Shown here piece after piece: positions 34,739 to 45,003 of a stretch of DNA of 64,000 nt. The DNA is from Bacteroidetes bacterium HGW-Bacteroidetes-7. GTDB lineage: Bacteria; Bacteroidota; Bacteroidia; Bacteroidales; UBA932. The position numbers and the translations under genes are program-made. A model generated the notes under the pieces. It made no database searches. It worked only from the letters and a program-made list of their open reading frames with translations, and was not told where the DNA came from. Positions within the stretch are counted from its first letter, which is position 1. The number at the start of each line of letters is the position of its first letter. Where the stretch lies: positions 1 to 64,000 of the forward strand of contig PHDA01000005.1 of assembly GCA_002842465.1 (NCBI GenBank). The letters run 5' to 3'.

Positions 34739-37120
34739 ATGTATTCAACTGACCATTCTACTTCAAAGCTGACTAAAGAGATTGATGAGCTTAAAAAGAG
34801 GTATGAATCTCTAAAAATCTCCTACGATTTGTTGGTTGAAGAGCAGAGACGTTCACAAACAGAATTTTTTGATTCAAGACTTTCGGCAGAAAAGCGCCTT
34901 TCAAGCATTTTCAGGGTTGCTCCTACAGGAATAGGAGTTGTTGTTAAAAGAGTGATTAGTGAGGTTAATCCAAAATTGATTGAGATAACAGGCTATTCAA
35001 AAGAGGAGCTTATTGGTCAAAGTTCAAGAATACTATATATATCAGACGAAGAGTATGATTATGTTGGTAAGGAGAAGTACAACCAAATAAAAGAGAAGGG
35101 GACAGGCACTGTTGAGACTAAGTGGTTACGAAAAGATGGCCAAACAATTGATGTTTTACTAGCCTCTACCCCAATTGATACAAACGACTTGAATAAGGGG
35201 ATTACCTTTACTGTATTGGATATTACAAAGAGAAAACGTGGCGAGGCCAGGTTAAAACAGAGTGAATATCTTCTCAATAAGGCGCAGGAAATTGCACATG
35301 TCGGTTCATGGTCGCTTGACCTTAAGTCAAACGCTCTTACCTGGAGTGATGAGATTTACAGAATTTTTGGGTTAGATCCAACTGAGAGTGAGCAAACTTA
35401 TGAAACGTTTATTGAGGCTGTTCACCCTGAGGACAGAGAAAAAGTTGACAAAGCTTACAGGACATCAATTGAAGAAGGCAAAGACAGCTACGAGATTGAA
35501 CACAGAGTTGTAACCAAAATTCGCGGCGAGGTAAGGTATGTAATTGAGAGGTGTGAGCACATAAAAGACTCTGATGGAAACATAACCTGCTCGATAGGAA
35601 TGGTTCAGGATATTACAGAAAACAAACTGGCAGAAGAGAAAGTACGTGAAAAAGACATTCTATTCAGAAAATTATCGGCAAATGTATCAGACCTTATATA
35701 CCAGTTTACGAGGAGACCCGACGGTTCTTATGTAGTCCCAATTGCTTCCGAAGGGATAAAAAACATTTTCGGATGCAGACCGGAAGATGTAACAGATAAT
35801 TTTGAACCGATTGCAAGGGTTATTCATCCTGACGATGCCGAAAGAGTCATAAAGGAGATTGAGCACTCGGCCGAACACGTCTCTTACTTTACATGTGAGT
35901 TCAGGGTCTGCATTCCCGGAAGACCAGTAAGATGGATTCTTTCAAGATCAACTCCGGAGAAGCTGCCTGACGGGAGTATTACCTGGTATGGATTTAATGC
36001 AGATATAACAGAAAGAAGACACGCCGAAGAGCAGTTGAGAAAATTATCAAGAGCAGTTGAGCAAAGCATTAACGCAGTAATAATTACTGATACTAAAGGT
36101 ATTATTGAATATGCAAACCCAGCTGTAATTTCATTAACCGGATATACTCCCGAAGAACTCATGGGGGAAAATCTAAGGTCATTATGCTGTCTGGAAGAAC
36201 CAAACAATAATTGCGAAGAAATTTGGACTACTTTATATGCCGGCAAAGTATGGGCCGGAGAGATCTCAAACTACAGAAAAAACGGAGAGCATTACTGGGA
36301 GTCGGCAATTTTTTCACCAATTTTCAATGAACAAGGCGAAATTCTAAACTTTCTTGCAATTAAGAAAGATATTACTCTTGATAAAAAGATGGAAGAGGAG
36401 CTTGTTCAGGCTAAAGAGAAGGCAGAGGAGAGTGATAGGTTGAAGTCTGCATTTCTTGCCAACATGAGCCATGAAATCAGGACACCAATGAATGGGATTA
36501 TGGGTTTTGCAGAGCTGCTTCGTGAGCCGGATTTATCAACGGAACAAATGCAGGAGTATATTAGGATAATTGAGAAGAGCGGGCAGAGGATGCTTAACTT
36601 AGTAAATGATATCACCGATATTGCCCGAATAGAGGCTGGTCAGATGAAACTATCGATTCACGAGTCTAATGTGAATGAAATCGTGAAGGAGGCATATAAG
36701 TTCTTCATGCCCGAAGCAGAGAGTAAGGGTATTAGTCTTTCTTTTATCACCTCAATGTTGCCTGAAGAGGCTGTCTTAAAAACAGATAGAGATAAACTCT
36801 TTGCCACACTTTCAAACCTCATTAAAAATTCACTAAAATTCACATTCTCAGGAAGCATAGATTTTGGATATCAAAAGAAGGGCGAATTCCTGGAGTTCTA
36901 TGTAAAAGATACAGGTATAGGCATACCGGAAGAGAAACAGGCAGCTGTATTTGAAAGATTTATTCAAGCTGATATGTCAAATACAAGAATTTCAGAGGGT
37001 ACCGGCCTCGGGCTGTCAATCTCAAAAGCCTATGTTGAGATGCTTGGCGGTAAAATCTGGTTGGAGAGTGAAGTGGGTAAAGGCACATGCTTTTACTTCA
37101 CAATACCACTCCAAAATTAA
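34739..37120 (+). CDS. Multi-PAS sensor histidine kinase
   Basis: A 793-residue kinase. I chose ATG 34739 (MYSTDHST) over ATT/ATG-rich upstream codons such as 34688. Four PAS/PAC modules follow an N-terminal coiled coil; examples are GYSKEELIGQSSRIL, WSDEIYRIFGL, NIFGCRPEDVTD and GYTPEELMGENL. The HisKA motif MSHEIRTPMNG has H578. The HATPase_c domain has NLIKNSLKF, VKDTGIGIP and GTGLGLSIS boxes and ends at TCFYFTIPLQN. There is no membrane helix and no receiver domain, so it is probably cytoplasmic. It is the likely partner of the NtrC-type regulator on the other side of the fibre cluster. Confidence 0.85.
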   Translation: MYSTDHSTSKLTKEIDELKKRYESLKISYDLLVEEQRRSQTEFFDSRLSAEKRLSSIFRVAPTGIGVVVKRVISEVNPKLIEITGYSKEELIGQSSRILYISDEEYDYVGKEKYNQIKEKGTGTVETKWLRKDGQTIDVLLASTPIDTNDLNKGITFTVLDITKRKRGEARLKQSEYLLNKAQEIAHVGSWSLDLKSNALTWSDEIYRIFGLDPTESEQTYETFIEAVHPEDREKVDKAYRTSIEEGKDSYEIEHRVVTKIRGEVRYVIERCEHIKDSDGNITCSIGMVQDITENKLAEEKVREKDILFRKLSANVSDLIYQFTRRPDGSYVVPIASEGIKNIFGCRPEDVTDNFEPIARVIHPDDAERVIKEIEHSAEHVSYFTCEFRVCIPGRPVRWILSRSTPEKLPDGSITWYGFNADITERRHAEEQLRKLSRAVEQSINAVIITDTKGIIEYANPAVISLTGYTPEELMGENLRSLCCLEEPNNNCEEIWTTLYAGKVWAGEISNYRKNGEHYWESAIFSPIFNEQGEILNFLAIKKDITLDKKMEEELVQAKEKAEESDRLKSAFLANMSHEIRTPMNGIMGFAELLREPDLSTEQMQEYIRIIEKSGQRMLNLVNDITDIARIEAGQMKLSIHESNVNEIVKEAYKFFMPEAESKGISLSFITSMLPEEAVLKTDRDKLFATLSNLIKNSLKFTFSGSIDFGYQKKGEFLEFYVKDTGIGIPEEKQAAVFERFIQADMSNTRISEGTGLGLSISKAYVEMLGGKIWLESEVGKGTCFYFTIPLQN

Positions 37121-37157
37121 TCTCGACTTTTCTAACGGATTAACAAACTTATTTAAC

Positions 37158-37622
37158 ATGGAGATTGAAAGGAAGTTTCTGGTTTTATCAATGGACTTCA
37201 AAAATGAGGCTTTCAAACACTCACACATAATTCAAGGATATCTCTCATCTGTTCCTGAGCGTACAGTAAGAGTCCGCACTAAGGGAGAGTCTGCTTTTCT
37301 GACAATAAAGGGAGTTGCGAATGAAAGCGGCTTGTCACGTTTTGAGTGGGAGAAAGAGATTGATTTTAAAGATGCTGAGGAGCTTTTAAAATTATGCGAG
37401 GCTGGTGTTATAGATAAAATCAGGCATGAAATCAAAGTCGGGCAGCATATATTTGAAGTTGATGAATTTTTTGGAGAAAATTCAGGATTGGTAATTGCTG
37501 AGATTGAGCTTAAGGATGAAGATGAGGCTTTTGATAAGCCGTCATGGTTGGGTAAGGAGGTTACAAGTGATTCGAGGTATTACAATTCAAACCTTATAAA
37601 GAACCCTTTTTCCAAGTGGTAA
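37158..37622 (+). CDS. CYTH domain protein (triphosphate-binding)
   Basis: Start set at ATG 37158 because the CYTH signature EIERKFL (E2, E4, K6) begins right there; a longer frame from 36951 lies inside the kinase gene. The protein has 154 residues. Other family blocks are RTVRVRTKGESAFLTIKG, FEWEKEID and VIAEIELKDEDEAF. CYTH proteins bind triphosphates in a beta-tunnel and act as tripolyphosphatases or adenylyl cyclases. Bacterial single-domain forms are mostly inorganic triphosphatases. It converges with adk. Confidence 0.85.
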   Translation: MEIERKFLVLSMDFKNEAFKHSHIIQGYLSSVPERTVRVRTKGESAFLTIKGVANESGLSRFEWEKEIDFKDAEELLKLCEAGVIDKIRHEIKVGQHIFEVDEFFGENSGLVIAEIELKDEDEAFDKPSWLGKEVTSDSRYYNSNLIKNPFSKW

Positions 37623-37641
37623 AATTCCATTTATGACCAAT

Positions 37642-38214
37642 TTACTGTTGGTCAATAAATTCACAAATCTCAGCAAAGTTCTGCTCAATTGTTAAGTTGC
37701 CATTAATCGGATGGTAAATGCCCTTCTTTTTATAAATTTCAATTAGCGGGTGGGTCTGTTCCCGGTACACCTCAAGCCTCTTTTTTACAACATCGGTACG
37801 GGCGTCATCCTCTCTGCCTTCAATGGCAGCTCTGCCCTGTATCCTTTGAATAATAACATCCTCGTCGGTTTGAAGCGATATAACCGCATCAATCTTCTGC
37901 CCCAACTTAATAAGTAGTGCCTCCAGTGCCTCTGACTGCTTTACAGTACGGGGAAATCCATCATACAAAAAACCTGCAACACCGTTTGAATTCACAAGAA
38001 CTCTTTCAATAATCGCAATTATTAAAGCGTCACTAACCAGCTCTCCTTTGTCCATTAGGTTTTTAGCCTTTAATCCAAGCTCGCTTTCTCTTTTTACCTC
38101 CTCCCTTAGTATGTCACCTGTTGAGATGTGTTTAAAATTGTACCTTTTTGACAGGATTATGCACTGACTGCCTTTACCTGCACCCGGAGGGCCAAAGATT
38201 ATAAAGTTTTTCAT
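37642..38214 (-). CDS. adk: Adenylate kinase
   Basis: A 190-residue short-form adenylate kinase converting AMP + ATP to 2 ADP in the cytoplasm. The P-loop is GPPGAGKGSQ (about 8-17), the AMP-binding region is HISTGDILREEV, and FLYDGFPRTVKQ and RADDARTD-like GREDDARTDVVKKRL complete the family. The LID is the short type, without zinc cysteines. A weak hairpin (TGACCAA / TTGGTCA, 37634-37654) overlaps the stop codon and may help terminate it. Confidence 0.95.
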   Translation of the reverse strand: MKNFIIFGPPGAGKGSQCIILSKRYNFKHISTGDILREEVKRESELGLKAKNLMDKGELVSDALIIAIIERVLVNSNGVAGFLYDGFPRTVKQSEALEALLIKLGQKIDAVISLQTDEDVIIQRIQGRAAIEGREDDARTDVVKKRLEVYREQTHPLIEIYKKKGIYHPINGNLTIEQNFAEICEFIDQQ

Positions 38215-38316
38215 ATTGCAAATTATAAGAAAGTACCTCTAAATATAGGAAAAAATTCAAAAATTATTGCTACAATTGCACTTTACGGGACTAACCAGAA
38301 GTGTAAAAAAGGGTCG

Positions 38317-38895
38317 TTGTTGCAACAAAACATCAACAGTAAGGATTTTCTTGTCTCTCTTAAGAGTGGCAGTGAGGACTCTTTTACCCAGTTGTTCAAT
38401 AAGTTTAACCTGGACCTCTGCTCTTATGCATACAGGATTCTTAACGACAATAACGATGCAAAGGAGGTTGTCCATATTACATTCTGCAAAATTTGGGACA
38501 ACCGAAAGAGTATAGAAATTAACGAATCCATCAAATCTTATCTTTACAAATCTGTTTACAACAATAGTATTTCACTTTTGCGTAAAAAAAAGCAATACTC
38601 AAAGTATGTAGATATGGGGCTTGGTGATTTATACTTTAACAGAATTGTCCAGGATCCTCATGCAGAGCTTAAGCTTATCGACTCTGAAAGCAGAAAAATT
38701 ATCCTTTCGGCCATAAATGAACTTCCGGACCGTTGTAAGGATATTTTCATAAAGTGTAAAATTAACGGGCAAACATACAATAATGTGGCGGATGAGTTAA
38801 AGATCTCCGTGAAAACCGTGGAATCTCAAATGTCAATCGCCCTGAAAAGGCTCAGAAAAAATCTTGACTGGTTATTAATTTTAATTCTTCCTTAG
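38317..38895 (+). CDS. ECF RNA polymerase sigma factor (Bacteroidota FecI-like)
   Basis: A 192-residue ECF sigma. No ATG exists in frame, so TTG 38317 or 38320 is the start. Region 2 is SEDSFTQLFNKFNLDLCSYA and KEVVHITFCKIWDN. Region 4 is AINELPDRCKDIFIKCKING, then QTYNNVADELKISVKTVESQ. It is directly upstream of a FecR anti-sigma and a STN-domain SusC, the standard cell-surface signalling arrangement. It is predicted to activate the SusC/SusD operon when substrate is sensed. Confidence 0.9.
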   Translation: MLQQNINSKDFLVSLKSGSEDSFTQLFNKFNLDLCSYAYRILNDNNDAKEVVHITFCKIWDNRKSIEINESIKSYLYKSVYNNSISLLRKKKQYSKYVDMGLGDLYFNRIVQDPHAELKLIDSESRKIILSAINELPDRCKDIFIKCKINGQTYNNVADELKISVKTVESQMSIALKRLRKNLDWLLILILP

Positions 38896-38939
38896 GGGTC
38901 TTTTGAGTAATTTGCGTCATAACATTAGAACACTTAATT

Positions 38940-40088
38940 ATGGCGCAAGAGATCATCAATCCGGAATCAGACATACTTCTGTCAAAAATTTTAAACAACA
39001 GTGCTACTACTGAGGAGATTATTGAATTTTCTGAGTGGGTTAAGGACTATAGGAACGAGGCATATTTCGAAAAATTTAAAGAGATGTGGAACGTTTCCCG
39101 GGATGTTTGGTATAAAAAAGAGTTTGCATCAACACAAAATTCTGACCGTTTTGTATCATATATAAGAAGGTCTAAACTTAAAGCAAGGGCAAGACGGGCA
39201 GTTACATTCACATTAAGCGCAGCGGCATCTCTTGTATTGATTTTTGGATTGTCTCAACTGCTTTTTGATGGGGGAATGAATTCCGTAAGAGTTGTTGATT
39301 TTAATGAGTTGAGCTACTCTACAGACTCTGTGAGGGTAGAGCTTAACGATGGACAACTTGTAAAGAATATTAAAAGTACACAGAAGTCACTCACTAATAT
39401 TGAGGATATTGTTTCCGGGCAAGCTGAAGAGACTCCGGTTGCATCACCCAAGGTCTTTAATTCCATTACGACTCCTGCCGGAGAAAGAGTTGCCATGTTG
39501 CTATCAGATGGCTCCAGGGTCTATCTTACCTCTAATTCATATTTAAGATATCCATCAAGATTTGATGATGACAAGAGAGAGGTTACGCTTGTGGGCCGGG
39601 CATATTTTGAAGTAAAAAAATCAAAGGTGCCGTTTATTGTTAACACTTCGGATATGAATATTGAGGTGCTGGGAACCTCTTTTGATGTTGAATCAAGAAA
39701 TACCGGCATAAACTCTTCTGTTATTCTGGTTGAAGGCTCTGTAAAGGTAAATGCTCAAGGCAAGAGTCAGATTATTTTCCCTGACGAACAAATAAGCCTC
39801 CACAGGTCATCAAAAGAGCTTACCGTAAAAAGTGTTGACTCTAGAATGATGACTATGTGGAAAGATGGAGTGCTGATAGTGCATGGCCAGACATTCGATG
39901 AATTGGTTGAAAGCCTTGCATCGTGGTATGGTGTTAAAATTGTTGATAAATCTAATGTTTCAAAATCTGAAAGATTCAATGGAAGATTTGACCGTGAAGA
40001 CATTGAAGCTGCCATAAAGGCAATTTCAATTAGCGCCGGTATTATATATAAAATCGAAGATGGCAAATTAGTCCTGGAAGACTTGTGA
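38940..40088 (+). CDS. FecR family anti-sigma factor
   Basis: A 382-residue inner-membrane protein. The N-terminal cytoplasmic helices (DILLSKILNNSATTEEIIEF) would bind the sigma factor, and a transmembrane helix lies at about 80-100. The periplasmic FecR domain includes FNSITTPAGERVAMLLSDGS, LVGRAYFEVKKSKVPFIV and VLGTSFDVESR, and the C-terminal DUF4974 region is FNGRFDREDIEAAIKAIS. It would receive a signal from the STN domain of the downstream SusC. The distance to SusC is 57 bp. Confidence 0.92.
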   Translation: MAQEIINPESDILLSKILNNSATTEEIIEFSEWVKDYRNEAYFEKFKEMWNVSRDVWYKKEFASTQNSDRFVSYIRRSKLKARARRAVTFTLSAAASLVLIFGLSQLLFDGGMNSVRVVDFNELSYSTDSVRVELNDGQLVKNIKSTQKSLTNIEDIVSGQAEETPVASPKVFNSITTPAGERVAMLLSDGSRVYLTSNSYLRYPSRFDDDKREVTLVGRAYFEVKKSKVPFIVNTSDMNIEVLGTSFDVESRNTGINSSVILVEGSVKVNAQGKSQIIFPDEQISLHRSSKELTVKSVDSRMMTMWKDGVLIVHGQTFDELVESLASWYGVKIVDKSNVSKSERFNGRFDREDIEAAIKAISISAGIIYKIEDGKLVLEDL

Positions 40089-40145
40089 CTGACTAAACTA
40101 TTTAATTAACCTCATAAACCAAACTTACAGCTAAACAATCAAACT

Positions 40146-43100
40146 ATGAACAAACTATTCACTTTGCGGCAGTTGACTGCATTGCCGCTCTTATGTCTCC
40201 TTCTTCTTTCCGGGAAGCTCTATGGGGCTCCCCAGCAAGATAAGATTACATTAAGCCTGAAAGAGGTTTCTCTTACTCAGTTTTTTAAAGAGATAGAAAA
40301 CAAGAGTACATATAAATTCTTTTACAAAGACTCACAGGTAGAGAATACATCTCCTGTGACAGTTGAGGCAAAGGATCTTTTTCTGAGAGATGTCTTAGAT
40401 GCGGTGTTTGTAAAAACAGATCTTACTTACGAAATCTCGGGTAATCAGATCGTTATCAAACAAAAACCATCGCCAACAACAAAAAAAATTACAGGTACTG
40501 TTACAGATAAAGGTAAAGTGCCTATACCGGGAGTTGGAATACTTGTACCGGGAACCAAAAAGGGAACATACACCGATGAAAATGGTGAGTTTGCCCTTGA
40601 GGTTCCTTTGTTGAATTACAACATTATCACCTTTATGATGATAGGAATGAATGACTTCACCCTTAGATTGGATACAAGAACCTATTACAGTGTTGTAATG
40701 GAAGAGAGTTCGGTAAATCTTTCGGCGGTTGTAGTTACAGGTATTGTTGACAAAAGGTTAGAAAGCTATACCGGAGCCGCTTCTTCAATTTCATCAAAAG
40801 AGCTGATAAGAGCCGGTAATAAGAACGTATTTGAGTCGCTTAAGAATATCGATCCATCTATTTATATAATGGATAATCTTTTAAGCGGGTCAAATCCAAA
40901 TGCTCTGCCGGGTATGGAGATTAGGGGAACATCAAGTTTTCCTGAAGAGAGCTCAATAGGTATTTCACTTAAAGGTAATTATGGCAACATTCCAAACACT
41001 CCACTCTTTATTCTTGACGGTTTTGAAACCAGCATTGAGAGGATTATGGACATGGATATGAACAGAATCGAGAGTGTAACAATTCTTAAGGATGCTTCTG
41101 CAAAGGCTCTGTATGGTTCAAAAGCAGCAAACGGAGTTGTTGTTATTGAAACTAAAAAACTTCTTGGCGGACAGCAGAGAGTTACCTATACAGGAAGTAT
41201 GGATATCTCTATGCCGGATTTGACTAGTTACAATCTGGCCAATGCAGCAGAGAAACTTGAGGTTGAGAGAATGGAGGGTGTATACAGCTCTCCTAATACT
41301 ATTGAAACTCAGCTAGAGTTAAACAGGTTGTATAACGACAGAAAAAAACTTATTGAAGAGGGTCTTGATACATACTGGCTTGCTAAACCACTCAGAGTTG
41401 GCGTTGGTTCAAAACATAATGTAAACATAGAATTGGGCGACAGTAAAAGCCTTAAGGGAATTGCTGACTTCACATACAACACTATAAATGGTGTAATGAA
41501 AGATTCTTACAGAAAGAACATTTCAGGAAGCGTGAACCTCTCTTACAGGTATAAAAATATTCTATTTAGGAATGTAATGACAGCGGTAAGTAACACAGGT
41601 CAGGAGAGTCCATGGGGTGAATTTGGTGTTTATGCCAAGATGAACCCGTACTGGAGAAGTAACGATCCTGAAACGGGTTTGCTTCTTCGTTGGGCTGAGC
41701 CTTCGACATATACTGCTAACCCTATGTACGATGCTACAATCGGAACAATGAATACTTCAAGCTACCTTGATTTCCTTAACAACTTCTATGTGGAATTCAG
41801 ACCTACACAACATATTAAGGTTGCAGGTCGTCTTGGTATTTCTGCAAAGAGAAGCACTGCAGATGAATTTCTGCCTGCAAACCACTCTACATTCTCTACA
41901 AGTTCATATATGTACAACGAAGAACTTAAGATGAGACGTGGCTCTTACAGACTTGATAATGGTAAAAGCAGCAGCTTTTCGGGTGATGTGAACGCATCAT
42001 ATACAAGGAACTTTGACAGACACTTTATTTCGGCCAACATTGGTGCATTTGCTTCGGAAAGTATGTATGCTGCGTATGTAAACATTGCGGAGGGCTTTCC
42101 AAACAATCAGGCTGCAGATATCACTTTTGCGCGTCAGTATGCCGAGGGAACAAGACCAGTTGGTTTGTCTTCACTCAACAGAGAGCTCAGTTTTCTTTCA
42201 ACCGCAAACTATGCTTACGATAATAAGTATTTGATAGATGCAACATACCGCATAAGCGCATCATCGCTTTACGGAAAAGATAACAGATGGGCACCGGGTT
42301 GGAGTGTTGGTATTGGTTGGAACATACATCATGAGGATTTCTTGAATCTGCCTGATTTTGTCACACAACTTAAACTGAGAGGATCGGTTGGTGTTACAGG
42401 TAATCAAAACTTCAATACAAGCTACGCAGTAGGAACATATCAATATTATATCGATTACAATTATGACGGTTTTACCGGTTCATACCTATCAAACCTTCCA
42501 AATCCGGCTTTGAAGTGGGAGCAGAAGAAGGATTACAATATTGGACTTGACGCTGCAGTTGGTGGCTTGTATCTGAGAGCCGATTACTACGACAGTTATA
42601 CCGAGAATATGGTTACAAATGTCTCTGTCTCTCCTTCAACAGGTTTCAATATGGTAAGAGATAACCTGGGTCTTGTAAGAAATAGGGGTTACGAGCTTAC
42701 AGCCAACTATAATGTTTGGCAGAAAGAGACAGGTTTTGTAAACATTTACGGTTCGATTGCCTCTAACATTAATGAAATTGTAAGACTTTCTGAAAGTATG
42801 AAGACCTTTAACGAGCTTCAGGAGAAAGAGGCTGCCGATAAGGGCAACAACAAACCTGTAATTATGTACAAAGACGGTATGTCTATGAGCTCTATCTGGG
42901 CAGTTCGCTCACTGGGTATTGACCCAATGAATGGTCAGGAGATTTACCTTAAGAAAGATGGAAGCAGAACTTATGTTTATGACCCGTTGGATCTGGAGGT
43001 AGTTGGAGACACCAGACCTAAGGCAAGAGGACACTTTGGAATTACTGCGGAATACAAGGGGTTTGGTTTCAGTACCACATTCAGGTATCTATTCGGAGGA

Positions 43101-43496
43101 CAAATGTATAATCAGACATTGGTTGACAGAGTTGAAAACATTGATATTAACAATAACGTTGATAAAAGAGTTCTGTCGGGAAGATGGCAAACTCCGGGAC
43201 AAAATGCAATGTTTAAAAGGCTTGGCAGATTCCAATATGTAGGAGATAATACCTCTTATCAGGAGATGACAAGAGCAACCAGCAGATTTGTTCAGGATAG
43301 AAACGAACTAACCTGGGGTACTGCTACAATGTACTACGATCTTCCAAAATTTATTACAGACAGCTGGAGAATTCAGAGAATGAGGTTCTCTGTCTATATG
43401 AACGACATTCTTACAATCTCTTCCATTGATATTGAAAGAGGTTTGTACTATCCGTTTGCAAGAACAGTATCTTGTTCACTTTCCATCACCTTTTAA
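40146..43496 (+). CDS. SusC/RagA TonB-linked outer-membrane transporter with STN domain
   Basis: A 1116-residue TonB-dependent transporter. After the signal peptide (ending LYGAPQQ) there is an STN signalling domain (about 33-107), then a CarboxypepD_reg-like domain (ITGTVTDKGKVPIPGVGILV). The plug contains TPLFILDGFETSIERI and ESVTILKDASAKALYGSKA, the SusC hallmark. A 22-strand-type barrel ends in CSLSITF with C-terminal aromatic. The STN domain indicates direct signalling to the FecR/ECF pair upstream. Neighbouring proteases suggest peptide or protein substrates rather than glycans. Confidence 0.93.
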   Translation: MNKLFTLRQLTALPLLCLLLLSGKLYGAPQQDKITLSLKEVSLTQFFKEIENKSTYKFFYKDSQVENTSPVTVEAKDLFLRDVLDAVFVKTDLTYEISGNQIVIKQKPSPTTKKITGTVTDKGKVPIPGVGILVPGTKKGTYTDENGEFALEVPLLNYNIITFMMIGMNDFTLRLDTRTYYSVVMEESSVNLSAVVVTGIVDKRLESYTGAASSISSKELIRAGNKNVFESLKNIDPSIYIMDNLLSGSNPNALPGMEIRGTSSFPEESSIGISLKGNYGNIPNTPLFILDGFETSIERIMDMDMNRIESVTILKDASAKALYGSKAANGVVVIETKKLLGGQQRVTYTGSMDISMPDLTSYNLANAAEKLEVERMEGVYSSPNTIETQLELNRLYNDRKKLIEEGLDTYWLAKPLRVGVGSKHNVNIELGDSKSLKGIADFTYNTINGVMKDSYRKNISGSVNLSYRYKNILFRNVMTAVSNTGQESPWGEFGVYAKMNPYWRSNDPETGLLLRWAEPSTYTANPMYDATIGTMNTSSYLDFLNNFYVEFRPTQHIKVAGRLGISAKRSTADEFLPANHSTFSTSSYMYNEELKMRRGSYRLDNGKSSSFSGDVNASYTRNFDRHFISANIGAFASESMYAAYVNIAEGFPNNQAADITFARQYAEGTRPVGLSSLNRELSFLSTANYAYDNKYLIDATYRISASSLYGKDNRWAPGWSVGIGWNIHHEDFLNLPDFVTQLKLRGSVGVTGNQNFNTSYAVGTYQYYIDYNYDGFTGSYLSNLPNPALKWEQKKDYNIGLDAAVGGLYLRADYYDSYTENMVTNVSVSPSTGFNMVRDNLGLVRNRGYELTANYNVWQKETGFVNIYGSIASNINEIVRLSESMKTFNELQEKEAADKGNNKPVIMYKDGMSMSSIWAVRSLGIDPMNGQEIYLKKDGSRTYVYDPLDLEVVGDTRPKARGHFGITAEYKGFGFSTTFRYLFGGQMYNQTLVDRVENIDINNNVDKRVLSGRWQTPGQNAMFKRLGRFQYVGDNTSYQEMTRATSRFVQDRNELTWGTATMYYDLPKFITDSWRIQRMRFSVYMNDILTISSIDIERGLYYPFARTVSCSLSITF

Positions 43497-43506
43497 TTAG
43501 TTTGCT

Positions 43507-45000
43507 ATGAAAAATAATATCATAAAAGTATTTATTATATCGGTCGGCCTTCTTTTAAACTCTTGCAGCGATTGGCTCGACGTTACCCCTCCGTCGCAAA
43601 TCCGGGAGGAGGCGCAATTCAATTCGGTAGAGGGATTCCAGCAAGCTCTGGTTGGCTGCTACATAGGAATGACAGACGAACTGCTCTATGGAAGGGCTTT
43701 AAGTTGGTCAACAATTGAACTTATGGCCGGACAGTTTGAGCAACTACAGCCATCTACCAGTAATGACTTTAATATTTCCAATTACAACTATACATCTTCA
43801 AATGCCCTTAGATACATTGATGGTACATGGGCAAAATCATATAATGTAATTGCAAATGTAAATAATGCTTTAAAATATATTGAATTAAACAAAAGCATTC
43901 TGGACAACATTAACTATCAGGTTATTAAAGGTGAATTGCTTGCAATCAGAGCCTTTATGCATTTTGACCTGATGAGATTGTACGGACTTGGAAATCTTAA
44001 TTCAAGAAACGATCTGGCTGCTAAATTTGCCATACCGTATGTAACAACTCTTAGCAAAGAGATGACTCCACAGATTACATACAAACAGACAATTGACCTT
44101 ATGGTAGCAGATCTAACCAATGCTCTTGAGCTACTTAGAATTGATCCGGTAACAAAATTACACCCGGCTTCATTTTATAATGAGGTGAATATTGATGGTT
44201 TCTTTAGTAATCGTCAGCAAAGGTTTAACTATTATGCAACTAGTTTGCTGCTTGCAAGAGTCTATATGTGGGAGGGCAGTCAGCTAAGTATCGCCAATGC
44301 GCTTACTCTTGCCAATAAAGTAATTGAAGAGGCTGAGACCAATGCTGTTGTAAGCTGGGCTACAAGCACAAGTGTTACCAACGATGTGGTTATGAAATCT
44401 GAGCATCTTATGTCTTTGAACACTCAAAACCTAATAAGCAGAACTGCAGATTTCTTTAAACTCGAAATTATTGCTGCCGGCGATATAAAGGCTCAATATG
44501 TGTCAAATGCCAGAATGATGAGTATTTATGAGGCTGAAGGAGTCGGTAGTACAGACTTCAGATTTTCAAAACAGTTTATTCAGAACTCTGTAACTACAGA
44601 CGGTAAAAATGCTTACACGCCACTGAAATTTTATGGTGTAAGCAATAATAATATCACCAAAAACTACATTCCTTTAATGAGAATACCGGAGGCATACTAC
44701 ATTGCAGCTGAATGTATGATTAAGAAATCAACTCCTGACGCAGCAGGCGCACTTACACTTCTGAACTCAGTAAGACAAAGAAGAGGTATCACTACCGATC
44801 TTACAGATGCAACTACATCTGTAATTATGAATGAAATTGTAAAAGAGTATGCAAAGGAGTTTTATTGCGAAGGAGCTATGTTTTTCCTTTACAAACGTCT
44901 TGGTAAGGAGTCAATTCCGGGATATACACAGGTTGCAGGTGATGCAATTTACATGCTGCCTTATCCTTCTACAGAACTTCAAATGGGTAGAAAACAGTAA
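43507..45000 (+). CDS. SusD/RagB family substrate-binding lipoprotein
   Basis: A 497-residue lipoprotein (LLLNSCSDWLDVTP, cysteine about residue 20), the usual SusD opening. The TPR-like helical scaffold is visible in YIDGTWAKSYNVIANVNNAL, GELLAIRAFMHFDLMRLYG and FAIPYVTTLS. The C-terminal block includes LMRIPEAYYIAAECMI and LNSVRQRRGI. It would cap the SusC channel and bind substrate at the cell surface. It lies 10 bp after SusC. Confidence 0.93.
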   Translation: MKNNIIKVFIISVGLLLNSCSDWLDVTPPSQIREEAQFNSVEGFQQALVGCYIGMTDELLYGRALSWSTIELMAGQFEQLQPSTSNDFNISNYNYTSSNALRYIDGTWAKSYNVIANVNNALKYIELNKSILDNINYQVIKGELLAIRAFMHFDLMRLYGLGNLNSRNDLAAKFAIPYVTTLSKEMTPQITYKQTIDLMVADLTNALELLRIDPVTKLHPASFYNEVNIDGFFSNRQQRFNYYATSLLLARVYMWEGSQLSIANALTLANKVIEEAETNAVVSWATSTSVTNDVVMKSEHLMSLNTQNLISRTADFFKLEIIAAGDIKAQYVSNARMMSIYEAEGVGSTDFRFSKQFIQNSVTTDGKNAYTPLKFYGVSNNNITKNYIPLMRIPEAYYIAAECMIKKSTPDAAGALTLLNSVRQRRGITTDLTDATTSVIMNEIVKEYAKEFYCEGAMFFLYKRLGKESIPGYTQVAGDAIYMLPYPSTELQMGRKQ

Positions 45001-45003
45001 AAA

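Noticed and set aside
36951-37157. Longer version of the CYTH gene
   Set aside because: The extension lies inside the histidine kinase gene and shows no domain; the EXEXK motif starts at ATG 37158.
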